A stretch of 64,000 nucleotides of DNA, taken from positions 12,166,974 to 12,230,973 of the forward strand of contig OX419757.1 of NCBI GenBank assembly GCA_948567375.1. Reading direction: 5' to 3'. Positions 34,926-45,740 of the stretch are shown piece by piece; position 1 is the first letter of the stretch, and every line of letters begins with the position of its first letter. Source of the stretch: Lunularia cruciata (lineage: Eukaryota; Streptophyta; Marchantiopsida; Lunulariales; Lunulariaceae). The notes under the pieces were generated by a model. It did no database searches. It worked only from the letters and a program-made list of their open reading frames with translations, and was not told the DNA's origin. Made by a program: the position numbers and the translations under genes.

Positions 34926-37010
34926 CTTAACTGCCCAAAGTGCCTATTCCTGACCTTTAGCTGCATCCACAAGGTCCCCCCGACATAGCAACTCTGCCTT
35001 TCCGACGCTTCTCCCACCAACATATTGATCTGATCACTGTCTCTGGCTTCAGGTTTGGAGTTCCCAAATCCTTAGAGAATCCACGAGCACATTTCGTGAA
35101 CATAATATTCATCTGGGGCTTTCCAAGGTTGGATCTCTGCTCTATGAAACTGCACCGCACCCATTAGGGTAACCTTGTAGTCCCCCACTTTGAATTGTGA
35201 AGTCCAGTCCTGTCTCATTCACACTTAAATCAACACTCTCCCATTATTGTGACCAACCCAATATTCTTATGAATTTTATCCGCGGGTCGGTAGATTTAAT
35301 TGTCAAATGTCCAGCTTGATATGGTAGGTCCCTATCAAATGAAGTACAGTAGCAATGTAATAGATAGCAAAATGTCAAAAGGCTTGCTGCTCAGATTTGT
35401 CAATGAACCCACCTACTGACTGTTTGCCCAAAGGCGAGACTCCTGTCTTGAGAAAATATTGATTCTCGGCAAAAGCTTACAAAGCTTGGACGCTACCAGA
35501 AACCCCCGGTGACGAAGGCCCATCTCACCAGGTCCTGGTGACGAATAAATCTCCCTGTTGGAAGCAGAACGCAACTGCAAGGAGCAAGCATCTGTAATAT
35601 ACTTGAATATGGTAATCATGTTCCCGACGGGCACAGGATCGCGAGCGCACATCCGACAGAAAACCATGTTAACATATTATACAAGGATCGTCAGTGAGAA
35701 AGTGAGAACTGTGCGTTTTATCAAGTTTGACAAACCATTCAAAAGTAGATGACGTTCACGGCTGTAATAAATCCAATTCATCCACTCATGTGTTACATAT
35801 TACATATTACTCCAGGAGATGGCAGTTATCATCCATATTAATCAGAACTCCAGAAATGGGCATGTTGCAACAAATGCATGCACAGGAGTTCACACAAAAG
35901 ATAAGGCTTGAGTACTAGCAATCAGTAGAGGTTCAAGCTCTAGTAATCATGTGAAAACTAGGATTCATGCAAACCCACAAGTTCTTACCGAGTATTTCCA
36001 AACATAATAAAATTAAGTCATTAAGTTCTTGCAATGACTTCTGCGATACTTCCCCTACGTTATAAAATGGAAGTCCATGAAACTGTTTGATAAGAGTACT
36101 ACAGGAGTGCTAGAAGTCTCGTAAAAGCCATAACTAATCCTGATAAGGCCAAAAATGTGGAACAGTCCATTGGCAAGAGTAAGAAAGCGCACTCAAATAA
36201 TATACAGGCGATCCTCGACATGTGCACACAACGTAAGTGCAATTTTCATTTACATCAAGAGTTCGACCGATGCGAGGTGACATTCTGGACTTCTCTTGAA
36301 CAACTTCATGTACAAACATTTGCAAGGTCAAGACAGTGGTGTGACCGCTCTAAATAGCTGATATGCAATATAATTTTAGTGTACAGTGCTTCACAAACAT
36401 AAACAATATATGTACTTGGTGTGACTAAGATACTGAATCGGAGTCTATGACGCTCCTGAAAATCGTGTTTTTGTGGGAGTTACGTGGGGAGTGATAGTTA
36501 ATTTTCATTTCGCCTTTCGTCGATTTTGAAATCAACGCCCCGATGAACTTCAAATGGACGAGAAATGACGAGAATGATCAAAAATCTTGGAAAACTAAAC
36601 GTCTTATTCCCTGTTAAGCCGATAGCATAAGTATATGATACTCAGACGGCAAGGCAAGTCTATGGAAATAAAGTTACATGAGACAAACAAACAAGATTTG
36701 AATCGGGCCGGGCTCCAACTGAACTAAGTCCAACACGTATGACCACCCTCGCAGATTTCGAAGGGCAATAAGAACTTGTAAACTTCCAAATCCAAATGTC
36801 AGTCGACTTCCGACTTTAGAGGCCTTGTTCTGACCTTCGACACCAAATATAAACTGGATTTAAACCCCGTAACAGACATAGCCAAGGGGCAAAAAAAGTA
36901 ATTCAGGATTCGAGAATGCCACCACACCATCTAGAACCTCCAAAGTGCCATGCAGTAGAAATCAAATGCTGTTAAGGAAAACACTCTCGAAGTTGTGATG
37001 CTGCCCCGTT
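33665..37010. other. Spacer, no confident gene
   Basis: Short frames such as 34657-34433 (-, 74 codons) look protein-like but have no motif and no visible partner exons. A (TC)n tract lies at 34885-34922. Confidence 0.4.
34885..34922 (+). repeat. (TC)19 microsatellite
   Basis: An uninterrupted TC dinucleotide run of 38 bases. The charged or Ser/Leu-repeat open frames across it are artefacts of the repeat. Confidence 0.97.
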
Positions 37011-37016
37011 GAACCA

Positions 37017-37022
37017 TTTATT
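37017..37022 (-). promoter_or_regulatory. Candidate poly(A) signal of the Myb-repeat gene
   Basis: TTTATT on the + strand is AATAAA on the gene strand, about 120 nt after the TGA. It is the nearest exact match; plant signals are loose, so this is tentative. Confidence 0.4.
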
Positions 37023-37141
37023 ATTGTAGATACGCTTCAGTGAATTAATACGGTCCCAACGTAGGGAATTGAAACTAACTCATGACTAGCAGTTCAAGTA
37101 TTAAGCCGCTAACTTACAGGACTACTTGCGACCGGTCATTG

Positions 37142-40100
37142 TCATGATCCCTCTTCAGACATTTGTAAAGAATCATCGCCAACAAGCTTACCAACACCGA
37201 AATCATCGTCTATTCCAAGAAGGTCTGGTGCATACCGTTTCACCAATAGTTCAAGCTTATCCTCAAAAGGACTATATCGATCAGAACCAAGGAGTCTGAT
37301 CATTTGATACCACCGGATCTCGCAAGTACGTCCATCCCTGCGGGACATTACCTTCGAAATTTCATCAACCACCTAGAGGAAAACCTCCGAAGAGCAATAC
37401 TAAACGTCGCTACATGATCTAGATGCTATTATCAGGGCAACAAGAAAATTGTTGATGGACCTGCCCGTACCTTCCTATGATTTGCACGAGATCTATACGC
37501 ATGTAAATCACATATCAGGAACTCGCTGATAAGATCTTTTAAGGTAAAATTGCGTACCTATCATCCAAAAGTTCATCCCAATCAATGGCCTCTTCAGAGG
37601 AAGCACCAGTCTCCATCAGCCTGGTAAAATATTACCACCAACGTCAGCATGGCGAGAAGTATAATACTAGTTGATTTACTGCTCTTCCATACGTGGAGCA
37701 GATCTATCCAACAGACATTGAATCATATATTATGAAACAACAGAGACTTTACAAAGACACCCTGCGAGAACAACCGAAAACGTTCACTAAAATGTTTCGT
37801 GAACTAAATGCATGCACAAGGGCAGGATAAGAGCAGGTGTCTCTATTTCAAACTTGACAGTGAGCTCATGACTATTGACTGCGGGAAAGTTTAAGACCAG
37901 TCACGAAAGTAGTAAAAGGAGCCCAACTCCAAGTTTGCTAAAGTCTAGTTCAGGTACCTACCACAAACCGCTGTCGTAAGCCGACTATGGATGGCTCAAA
38001 TCGTGCATCCATAGTCGATTTGAGCCAGAAACTGGACGTCTACTACCAAGAGAGCACCCAACCGCTAGACTTTAAGTGCGAAACTCACAACTAGTGACAG
38101 AACCACCGAAATGATATTCCAGATATTATACCTTTGCAAGAGGCGGTGATCATCACGGTTTGCCCAAAACCCTTCGCTGACAAGAGGAGACGCGAGTCTT
38201 TCATACCTGAACAATGTACGACTGGCATCAGTCATCAACCATTAACATGACAACTATTTACGCTTCGAGCGACGAATGCAAGTTACAAGGAGTTGGAAAC
38301 ATTTACACGGATGTATATGAGTGACGGGAGCAAAAGCCATTTGCAGAACGCGGGATCCAAATCCACTTCCGACCGAATAGATACAAACCGAAGACAAGCA
38401 GATAGAAGCAATCAAATGCAAGTAGCAAACTGAGGTCAAGCTGATCTAAGCAAGTACATACAGTGCGGAACATAAGCGACATCGATGAACGCAGAGGCAA
38501 CAGTTGAAACACTACATGAGCAGCATCTACTGTGAAATGGTATGCACATGTAAGAAAGGAAGCGGTCCTCCTCGAGCAGAAACAGAGGATGCAACTGAAA
38601 CTGAAAGCAGAGGTAAACCATCGAGCGAGCAGGAAGACACATTCGAAAGTAAAGGGAAGCATTGAACAAGTAGGGAAACATAGCGTTAGTGAATGATAGC
38701 TGGGCTGGAGTGAAGTGCGACAGGACTGGAAAGTATGCATCAGAGCATGCTCTATGAGCGTGTGAGTGATGCTCGCTGCTTGCTAATGGAAATTCAGATC
38801 AGAAATCCAAGCCTTATGAACCTTCCAACAGTGATTCTGACAAACGAAGATGTAGGCATGAATGGGCTGAGGCTTTCCTCCCTCTAGAGTCCATGACAGA
38901 GGGCTTCAAGAGTCTTACCATACAACTGCGCAAGTTGCAGGAATACGACACATCTTCTCTCCAATTACTTCCCAATTGATATCATCCCGGATCTGTTACA
39001 GATATGGAGTCAGAAATCACGATGGCGTTTCTTTGCCGTCAAATAGTCCAGATCAAAAGCCCGATCCGAAGAAACATCCAAATAAAGGAGCATGTCAGTG
39101 GCAGACAATTGCTAATTCAAAAGGACCTTAGACGAGTGGAAATAGAATAGCTCAAATCGTTGTAGCCCAGCTACGTACTAGGCTTCAAAGTCAAACTGAT
39201 ATTTTGTGTTTGATAAGATTCAATCAATAATGATGAGTTCAGGCATTCTCAAAATATATCTGTAATTCACGTTGAGAAAACCACGATACAATAGAAGCTG
39301 CTTATTCACTTACTTCACGATGATCCACCGCTTTCTTTCCATACTGCTCTTTGATCCTTAAACTCCAACGCACGTAGGAGCAAAGTTGATCGAGCTCTTC
39401 ATTTGTCCACTTCCCTGCCAGCAGAGCGACATGGAAATTAAAGTTTCTTCCCTTTCTCCCTTCACCGGCAAAAGAACATCTCCGTCTTTAGGAATTATAA
39501 ACAATGCCAGCCTCGAGAAAGTAGCTAGGTGATACAGTCCTCGCAGGGAAGAAGAATTTGTTTACCTTTCTTCATGAGATGAGCAAGTCTCAAAACTCGC
39601 CATTTATCTTTACATAACTGTGCAGGTCGACCCATGATCTTTTCAATACTCTTCCAATCATGGCCGTGCTGCGATTGAGCCCTGTGCTCAAACTATACTT
39701 GTTAGCAACCAGTTATTTAACATGAAATGTATGGAAACAACAGAAATACCCCAGCAGGTAGATTTATCTTGATCTGCATTACCTTCATTACAATGGACTA
39801 AGATTACTTAAAAACAATTTCTGAGACAGATCGGCTTTGAGAGCTTACTGCTTAAGCATCTTCAAGTCCTCTATGGACCAAGCACCTCGTTTCAAACCTC
39901 CCAAAAGACGATGAGCCCTTGAATTTATTTGCTTCACAGGTCGGTGGGGTAAAGACTTTGCTGCACAAAGAAAGAACCGGAGATCATTATCTCCTTATCG
40001 ACAACGTTCAATCCCAACTTCAAACATTTTTTACTGCTCGTCGGTAGAATTCACTACTCCACTGTAACTCCAGTGTAGAGGCAGCAAGTTACATGGCTAA

Positions 40101-41135
40101 TTATATACAACATGACGGCTGTACTGCAAAACTCACCGATTTCTATCCAGGCACCCCTAGCTTCATTATGGTGTTTACAATGCAGTAGCATGTCCAGACC
40201 TTCATCTTCTTTCCATTTCTTCACCTGGGGGTAGTGGTAAACAAAAGACAAACTTCAGAACATAAGTCAAGCTCGGGGAATTCTGGAAGGAAAACACAAG
40301 ATGTATGGAAGTTACTACCGGGGAGTTTAGCTGAATACTCAGATAGAGTCCATTGAAGCCAGAGTTGAAAGCAATAACGCAGAGTGTTAGTTACCCTGAT
40401 GTAATCATGAACAGCTGTCTTAAGTATTTCATCTTCGTCTTTATTAAACTTTCCATATTTGAGATCGAGTCGTTTTAAATCTTTTGCCCAACTCCGCTCC
40501 TCAAAGAAAGAGGTAATTCCATCTGAGAGAAGATCTTCATTAAGTGCCGTAGAAGAGTCCTCCTCGTCCTCATCGCCATCACTTGTCGGTCCTTCCTCCT
40601 CCTCGCTCTCCGGTAGTTCAAACCGGACTGTCTTCTTGTCTTTCTTAATTGGGGACACTTCCTGGTCAGAATTGTCGTGGACTTCTACCAGGTGTTTCGC
40701 TTCCTCCCCATTTGATGTGCTATGCGTTACATCACCTCCACCTTTCAATACTTCGTCTCTGCGGCTCTTTCTACCTTTCTTCTTCTTGACAGGAGAAGCT
40801 TCAAACTCAGAATGGTTCTGTCCATCACTACCTACCTGGTGTTTCACATCCTCCGCTTCTGAGGAGCTAGGAGTAGCATCACCTTCGACTTTAAGTACTT
40901 CCACTTGTCGGCTCTTTCTACCGTTCTGCTTCTTTACCGGTGAAGCTTCAAGTTCAGAGTAATCGTTCTCTCTGTGACTAGGAACTTCTTTACTCTTCCT
41001 TCGTTTCTTCATTCCTGCAGGAGATGCGATTGAGTTCACAACCTCCGCGAGGACATTCTCTTCTGCAACCATGCTGCTATCCCTGTCACCCCCATGACCA
41101 TGTTCCTTAGTCCTCTTTCTCTTTTTTCCTTCCAT
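37142..41135 (-). CDS. Myb/SANT-repeat DNA-binding protein, Reb1/TTF1/DMTF1-like, ten exons, 540 aa
   Basis: Exons on the - strand: 41135-40395, 40224-40137, 39960-39849, 39681-39566, 39414-39314, 38992-38919, 38206-38132, 37620-37558, 37492-37471, 37372-37142. All introns are GT..AG, phases match throughout, and the total is 1623 nt ending in TGA. The N-terminal half is low-complexity, basic and nuclear-type (KKRRKSK; SPVKKQNGRKSR and SPVKKKKGRKSR in a repeated block, about residues 56-136), with an acidic run near 178-193. From about residue 225 come Myb-like repeats: FNKDEDEILKTAVHDYI; GAWSIEDLKMLK followed by HGHDWKSIEKIMGRP and LCKDKWRVL; GKWTNEELDQLCSYV followed by INWEVIGEKM and WYERL; then IDWDELLDD and EIRWYQMIRLLG. 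This architecture is shared by yeast Reb1, animal TTF1/DMTF1 and their plant homologues, which bind DNA and may act in rDNA termination or as regulators; the plant role is inferred. Exon 9 is a 22-nt microexon. The gene appears intact. Confidence 0.9.
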
Positions 41136-44100
41136 CCCTGTTGCTAACTTGAGACCTGCAGAACGAGGTACACGACACGGGAGTCCTTCATTAATTCCAG
41201 AACAGTGTCCTGTACCGCAAGACTGTAGAGCAAAATTCCAAAGAAGAAGCGATTTAAAATCCGCGCAGCGCTTCCTCGTGGTGGAAGTGCTTCTTACTTA
41301 GTTCACATTCCCGAGTCGCATAGAGGTTCCGTCTGGGTCAGAACACTCTCTAATGCAACAAACCACCACTATGTTGGCCGCGTGATCAGCATTCGTAAAT
41401 CACCTCGGCCTGAATCAACCGCCATCGTTTTCTCTATGGAATTCATCCTCCATTCGTCACCTTTGCCGTAAAGAGAATCTCCTGCTTAAACAAGCCCTAG
41501 TTCGGCCAATCTACGGTAGTGTTCTCCTGACACTCTTCTCGACTTCCAAGCACAGCTCGCATATAATCTATATGCACAAAAGCAATAGGTCCCGCAGAAG
41601 CCGCAACATTGACAAAATGGATTGCAATCCATGTATATGCAAAACTGGAATCATTGACAGGAACAGCTCATCTACACATACATATAACTAACCTCTTGCA
41701 GTCGACAAATCTGTTCGCCGACAGCACCGTTTCTCCTCTTATCCAGCCTGTTTCACCACATTACTTAGTTTCCCTACCACCTTCTCTACTGTAAACAGCA
41801 GTTTCATTCCAATTGCAAACAAGTATCGTAATTTCGTCGAATTCAACAAAATCGCTCCCGGCCGATCTCCACCAACATTACTTTCACAAGTCAGTAAACC
41901 TATCACACAAGGCAGCAAGCTACTGTAGTTTCAGTCCACCGAGAGAGGAAGAAAAGAACCCGCTCGACAATTCTTGTGCCGGGTGCCTGAAGGGCACATT
42001 TTCTCGTGTCTAGTACGGGATTAGATATCATGAGACGTTTTAAGTATGAATTAGTGTAACTCTAGAGTTAACTAATTACGTGTGCGCTGTTGTTGGATAA
42101 AGGTGTGTCCTCCGAACCAACACGAACTCCTCTGCTATACCGTAGCCGCAAAAGTAACCACTGGAACTGTGACCAAAGGATGTAGTTTGTCCTTCAAATT
42201 TTGTAACAGCAATTACCGAATATGTGGGAGCCTTTTGTAGTTAGGTTAGCAGCAGGAGGTAAGTTGGATATGAGATTGGTCTATAATCTTAGTCACAATG
42301 TATACTAGAACGGGTGGATATTCTAGTTTAGAACTTTCACTTCTGATATTAAGTGTTGATATTTATTATCTTGTGATTAAGTTTGTATCTTAATAATCTA
42401 ATTATAATTTATGAACAGATTTTTATATCCAGTAGTTTTTTTGTTTTTTTATACATAAATTTTTACTAACATAAATAATAAATTAGTTTTGATATTGTAT
42501 TTTCTTATTATTATTATGTTATTTAATAAAAGAGAAGATGAATCGTGAAACAGATGAGTAAATTCAAAATGACATAACAAATTGTTGGACTAATATCAAT
42601 TACTTACTAAACCCATAAATGTTCTCAAAGATTTAGAAAGTGAGAATATCTTTATCTTAAAATACCATTTAGATCAAACTATGAATATGTCATACTTACC
42701 CATCTAATATGATAATACAACTTAAGAAATCTTTTGTTCTTATAAAGCTAACATGACTTTGAGAAATATATCGATACACTTAGAATATCAAAAGTACTTC
42801 TTAAAGGTGTAAATAATATGCATATATTTTTAGTGTATACCTCCCTTGAAAAATTTCCGCTTATTTTTTTCAAAATTTTACTTGATAAAACTTGATTTTG
42901 TTAGAATTATAATTTATATTTAAATATTTTAGTTTGACTAAATAATTTCCAATCAAGAATAACCATTAAATTCACACTTAGAAGTGAAGGCATGACTTTA
43001 ACGTTCATTTTGAACCTCTTATTATGATTTATTTTTAAGAATATTAAAAACTGAAAAAAAATTAATATGTATTAAAAATTTGAATTTTCTTTAAATGATT
43101 TTTAGTTTTGTATAAACGTATTTTACAAAAAATTTGCTAGATATAAGAGGAATAAATATAACATATGCAATATTGTTGATATTTAATTATAAATAATGAA
43201 ATTTGATATAACACTAAATAACAAACAGGAAAATAAACATGATGAGTTCATATTTTATTTAATTTTGAAATCATATCCCATCACATATATATATTCTTCT
43301 TCAATTTTATTTAGATTATTTTCTGAAAATTTTAAAGAGAAATTTTTATTTTTTAAATTAATATATACTAACAAATAACATAACGTAAATATTACAGCAT
43401 GGTATAATTATTCCTTTTAATATATCGGTACTAAGTTTCATTATTCTTAATAAAAAATATTTCATTAACTTAAGCCTTATTTCTTTATCAAAGGTGATTT
43501 AATAAAACCTGTTGTATAAAATTTTAGAACAATTCATATATGCACTTATCCATTTTAAAATATCAAAGAATATCGACATAATAACCTAGAGGGAAAGTTG
43601 ATGAACTCCAAAATCTGCTCAAAATGGTTCGTCGCTTATACTAAGACATAACACCATATGCTGCAAATAACGAAAACGTTCAGTATATTACATTGCTTAC
43701 CACATATTAAAAATGGAATGGAGGTTAATATCTATGTCTCTTAGACAAGAACGAAATTTTGGTTAAACCATCTTCTTAGAACACACTAATTTTTTATCAT
43801 TTTAAAATATGAAGCTTTAAAAGAATTCCCATATGCTCTTTAAGGTGTATGATTAGAGTGTATATAATATTGTTTAGATTAAACTTTATACAAGGATTAA
43901 TGTCTTAGCAAGTGGGAGCTTTTACTGCTTAAATCTGCATGTTGTTATACCAATATAAATAAATCACTTGGAAAATATTTTATATTTTATATTTATTTAT
44001 AAGGTCTTAATACGTAAAAATCTGTAGAGTACATATCTAATCATCTGGTAAAAATATGTTCTAGCTTTATTAATACATACCAGAAAATTACATTAGGCTA

Positions 44101-44640
44101 GTAAATCTGTCTCCGGAATGGAATTTAGTTCTATTTTATTCTTTAGTATATCTGATCAAGTATAACTACAGTTTGAAGCTCCTCCTTACTCTTTTGTAAA
44201 TTAATCTTAAAACTTCTTGAAGTTCCAGTATTTTATACTCGTTTTACAAACTAATATCTTGTTCAGCCCGCTTTCTTACTTCTCGTACTGTCTGATCAAA
44301 AGTTTTATGTCCCTACATTTGCTATAAGGGCAATCCATTCAACACTATGGTTCGGTTTATATTTTTTTCTCAAATCGCTAATCGTCATAAAGTCAATCAA
44401 TAGATAAGAGTAGGAACCAATTATTTTGACTATCAGCGTTCTAGCCTAATTTTGATGAGAATATAAACGACATGTCTAAATGTCTAACAACGCCTAAATG
44501 TCTAAAAACGCCTAAATGCTATTAAATAATACATACCATGTTAGATTATAATATCAAAGAATAAAAAAATCCAATGAATATGATTTTGTTGGATTATTAA
44601 AAAGGATTAGTGGGAATGTCCTTCTCTATATTAATTCGAC
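41136..44640. other. Promoter-side flank of the Myb gene, then AT-rich DNA
   Basis: The first few hundred bases should hold the 5' UTR and promoter. A 'cgttctgcag' acceptor-like site 22 nt upstream of the ATG (41157) could mark a 5'-UTR intron. From about 42.3 to 44.6 kb the DNA is extremely AT-rich with only stop-filled frames. No gene is seen. Confidence 0.5.
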
Positions 44641-44842
44641 TTACTGGAAGAGAAGGCAACGTGTGTGATAACAAGAAGGATGTGAAGACCCATCAAGAAA
44701 AAAAAGGGGGTAAAATAGGGTTAAGCATTAATAGTTTCGATCAAGAGAAATCTACAATATCTATGTAAATCTTATTGTCTGCAAACATGTGAAACAAAAA
44801 AAAAACATCATCGAGTGTGATTGTTCTTTTATAAATTGTCCC

Positions 44843-44870
44843 TATCATTGTTCTCGATAGAACAATGATA
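44843..44870. repeat. Perfect inverted repeat, 12-bp arms, 4-base loop
   Basis: tatcattgttct (44843-44854) pairs with agaacaatgata (44859-44870) around cgat. It lies 120 bp from the 32-bp palindrome, within the same LINE-derived stretch. Confidence 0.9.
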
Positions 44871-44990
44871 GATATTGTCTAAAAACCACTATAAAACATA
44901 CTAACTAGAGAAGAGAGTGATATCCTTGCCATCCAGAATGATATACTCTCGTACATTCCCTTTACTCCAATTGACAAATGTGACACGGTT

Positions 44991-45058
44991 TTATAATGGA
45001 CTGGTAGACGCTACGGTTGACACATTTGTCAACCGTAGCGTCTACCAGTCCATTATAA
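44991..45058. repeat. Perfect inverted repeat, 32-bp arms, 4-base loop
   Basis: Left arm 44991-45022 and right arm 45027-45058 are exact reverse complements with loop CATT. The arms include gactggtagacgctacgg and its complement. There are no mismatches. It would extrude as a cruciform or fold as a hairpin in RNA. Confidence 0.97.
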
Positions 45059-45219
45059 TTCTAGTCACCGTATAACAAAACAAAGAGATTACCTCGCTTC
45101 ATACCAATATGTAAATGGCTTGCTTCTTGACCAGCTATCCAAGAGAATAGATGATCTCTCTACCACACTTCATCACTTAATGAAAGTAACTTACAATTTT
45201 ATCATTTTTTTGGAAGGCG

Positions 45220-45740
45220 ACCGCATAACACACAAGAAAGATAGATGGGAAGACCCCATCAAACCGTACAAGGGAGAGACAAAAGAAATAAAATGGGAAG
45301 CTGCTGAGCACTGCATATCTGGCTAAGCAGGAAGCACAATTCGTCCATTGCTTCGAACGTGTTGGGATGCGTCAAATGCATTTAAAGACGTTGAGGTTCT
45401 GAGTTGTGTAAGAGAAAGCTTAGAAGTTTCCTCAATGCATAAAAATGCAATGAGGTTTTGAATTGTATAGGAGAGACAGAGCCAGCAGAGTGAAGTGAAA
45501 GGTGAAGTGCGCGGCGTCCAGTGAAATCGCCCATTCTTGTGAATAAAACTCAGGAATCAGCCCACTTTTGCAAATAAACTCTGGAATCCACCCACTTTTG
45601 CAAATAAAATTTTAAAATGACCCCCTTGTGAAAATTGACCTTCTCTAGAGCTGTTCTCGACTTTTAAAGTCACCCTTGTACGGATTGATGGGGGTCTTCC
45701 CATCCTTCGTGTTTTTTACGCGGTCTCCCTTTTCTTCACT
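45220..45740. repeat. About 0.5-kb segment bounded by inverted copies of the 60-bp LINE motif
   Basis: The left end at 45225-45290 (agatgggaagaccccatcaa..cgtacaagggagagac) and the right end at 45674-45735 (its reverse complement, with cttgtacgg..tgatggg and cttcccatcctt) face each other like terminal inverted repeats. The interior has imperfect tandem copies of 'cccacttttgcaaataaa' near 45538-45630 and no coding. Confidence 0.7.

Larger units (their letters stand above)
44640..45300 (-). mobile_element. Decayed RLE-LINE 3'-end fragments with a palindromic insertion
   Basis: Two copies of the 60-bp motif (44645-44700 and 45225-45290) bracket sequence that matches 51330-51560 at the DNA level. 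Examples are 'catcatcgagtgtgattgttctttta', 'gagagtgatatcc..gcc', 'atatactctcgtacattccc' and 'acaaagagattacctcgctt'. Coding is destroyed. A perfect palindrome (44991-45058) interrupts the LINE match. Confidence 0.65.

Noticed and set aside
38254-38740. 145-codon Cys/Phe-rich frame on the minus strand
   Set aside because: It lies inside intron 6 of the Myb-repeat gene and shares no splice phase with it.
40221-41135. Continuous 304-codon frame as the full protein
   Set aside because: Its last 57 codons read through the first intron; splicing at 40395/40224 restores Myb-repeat coding.
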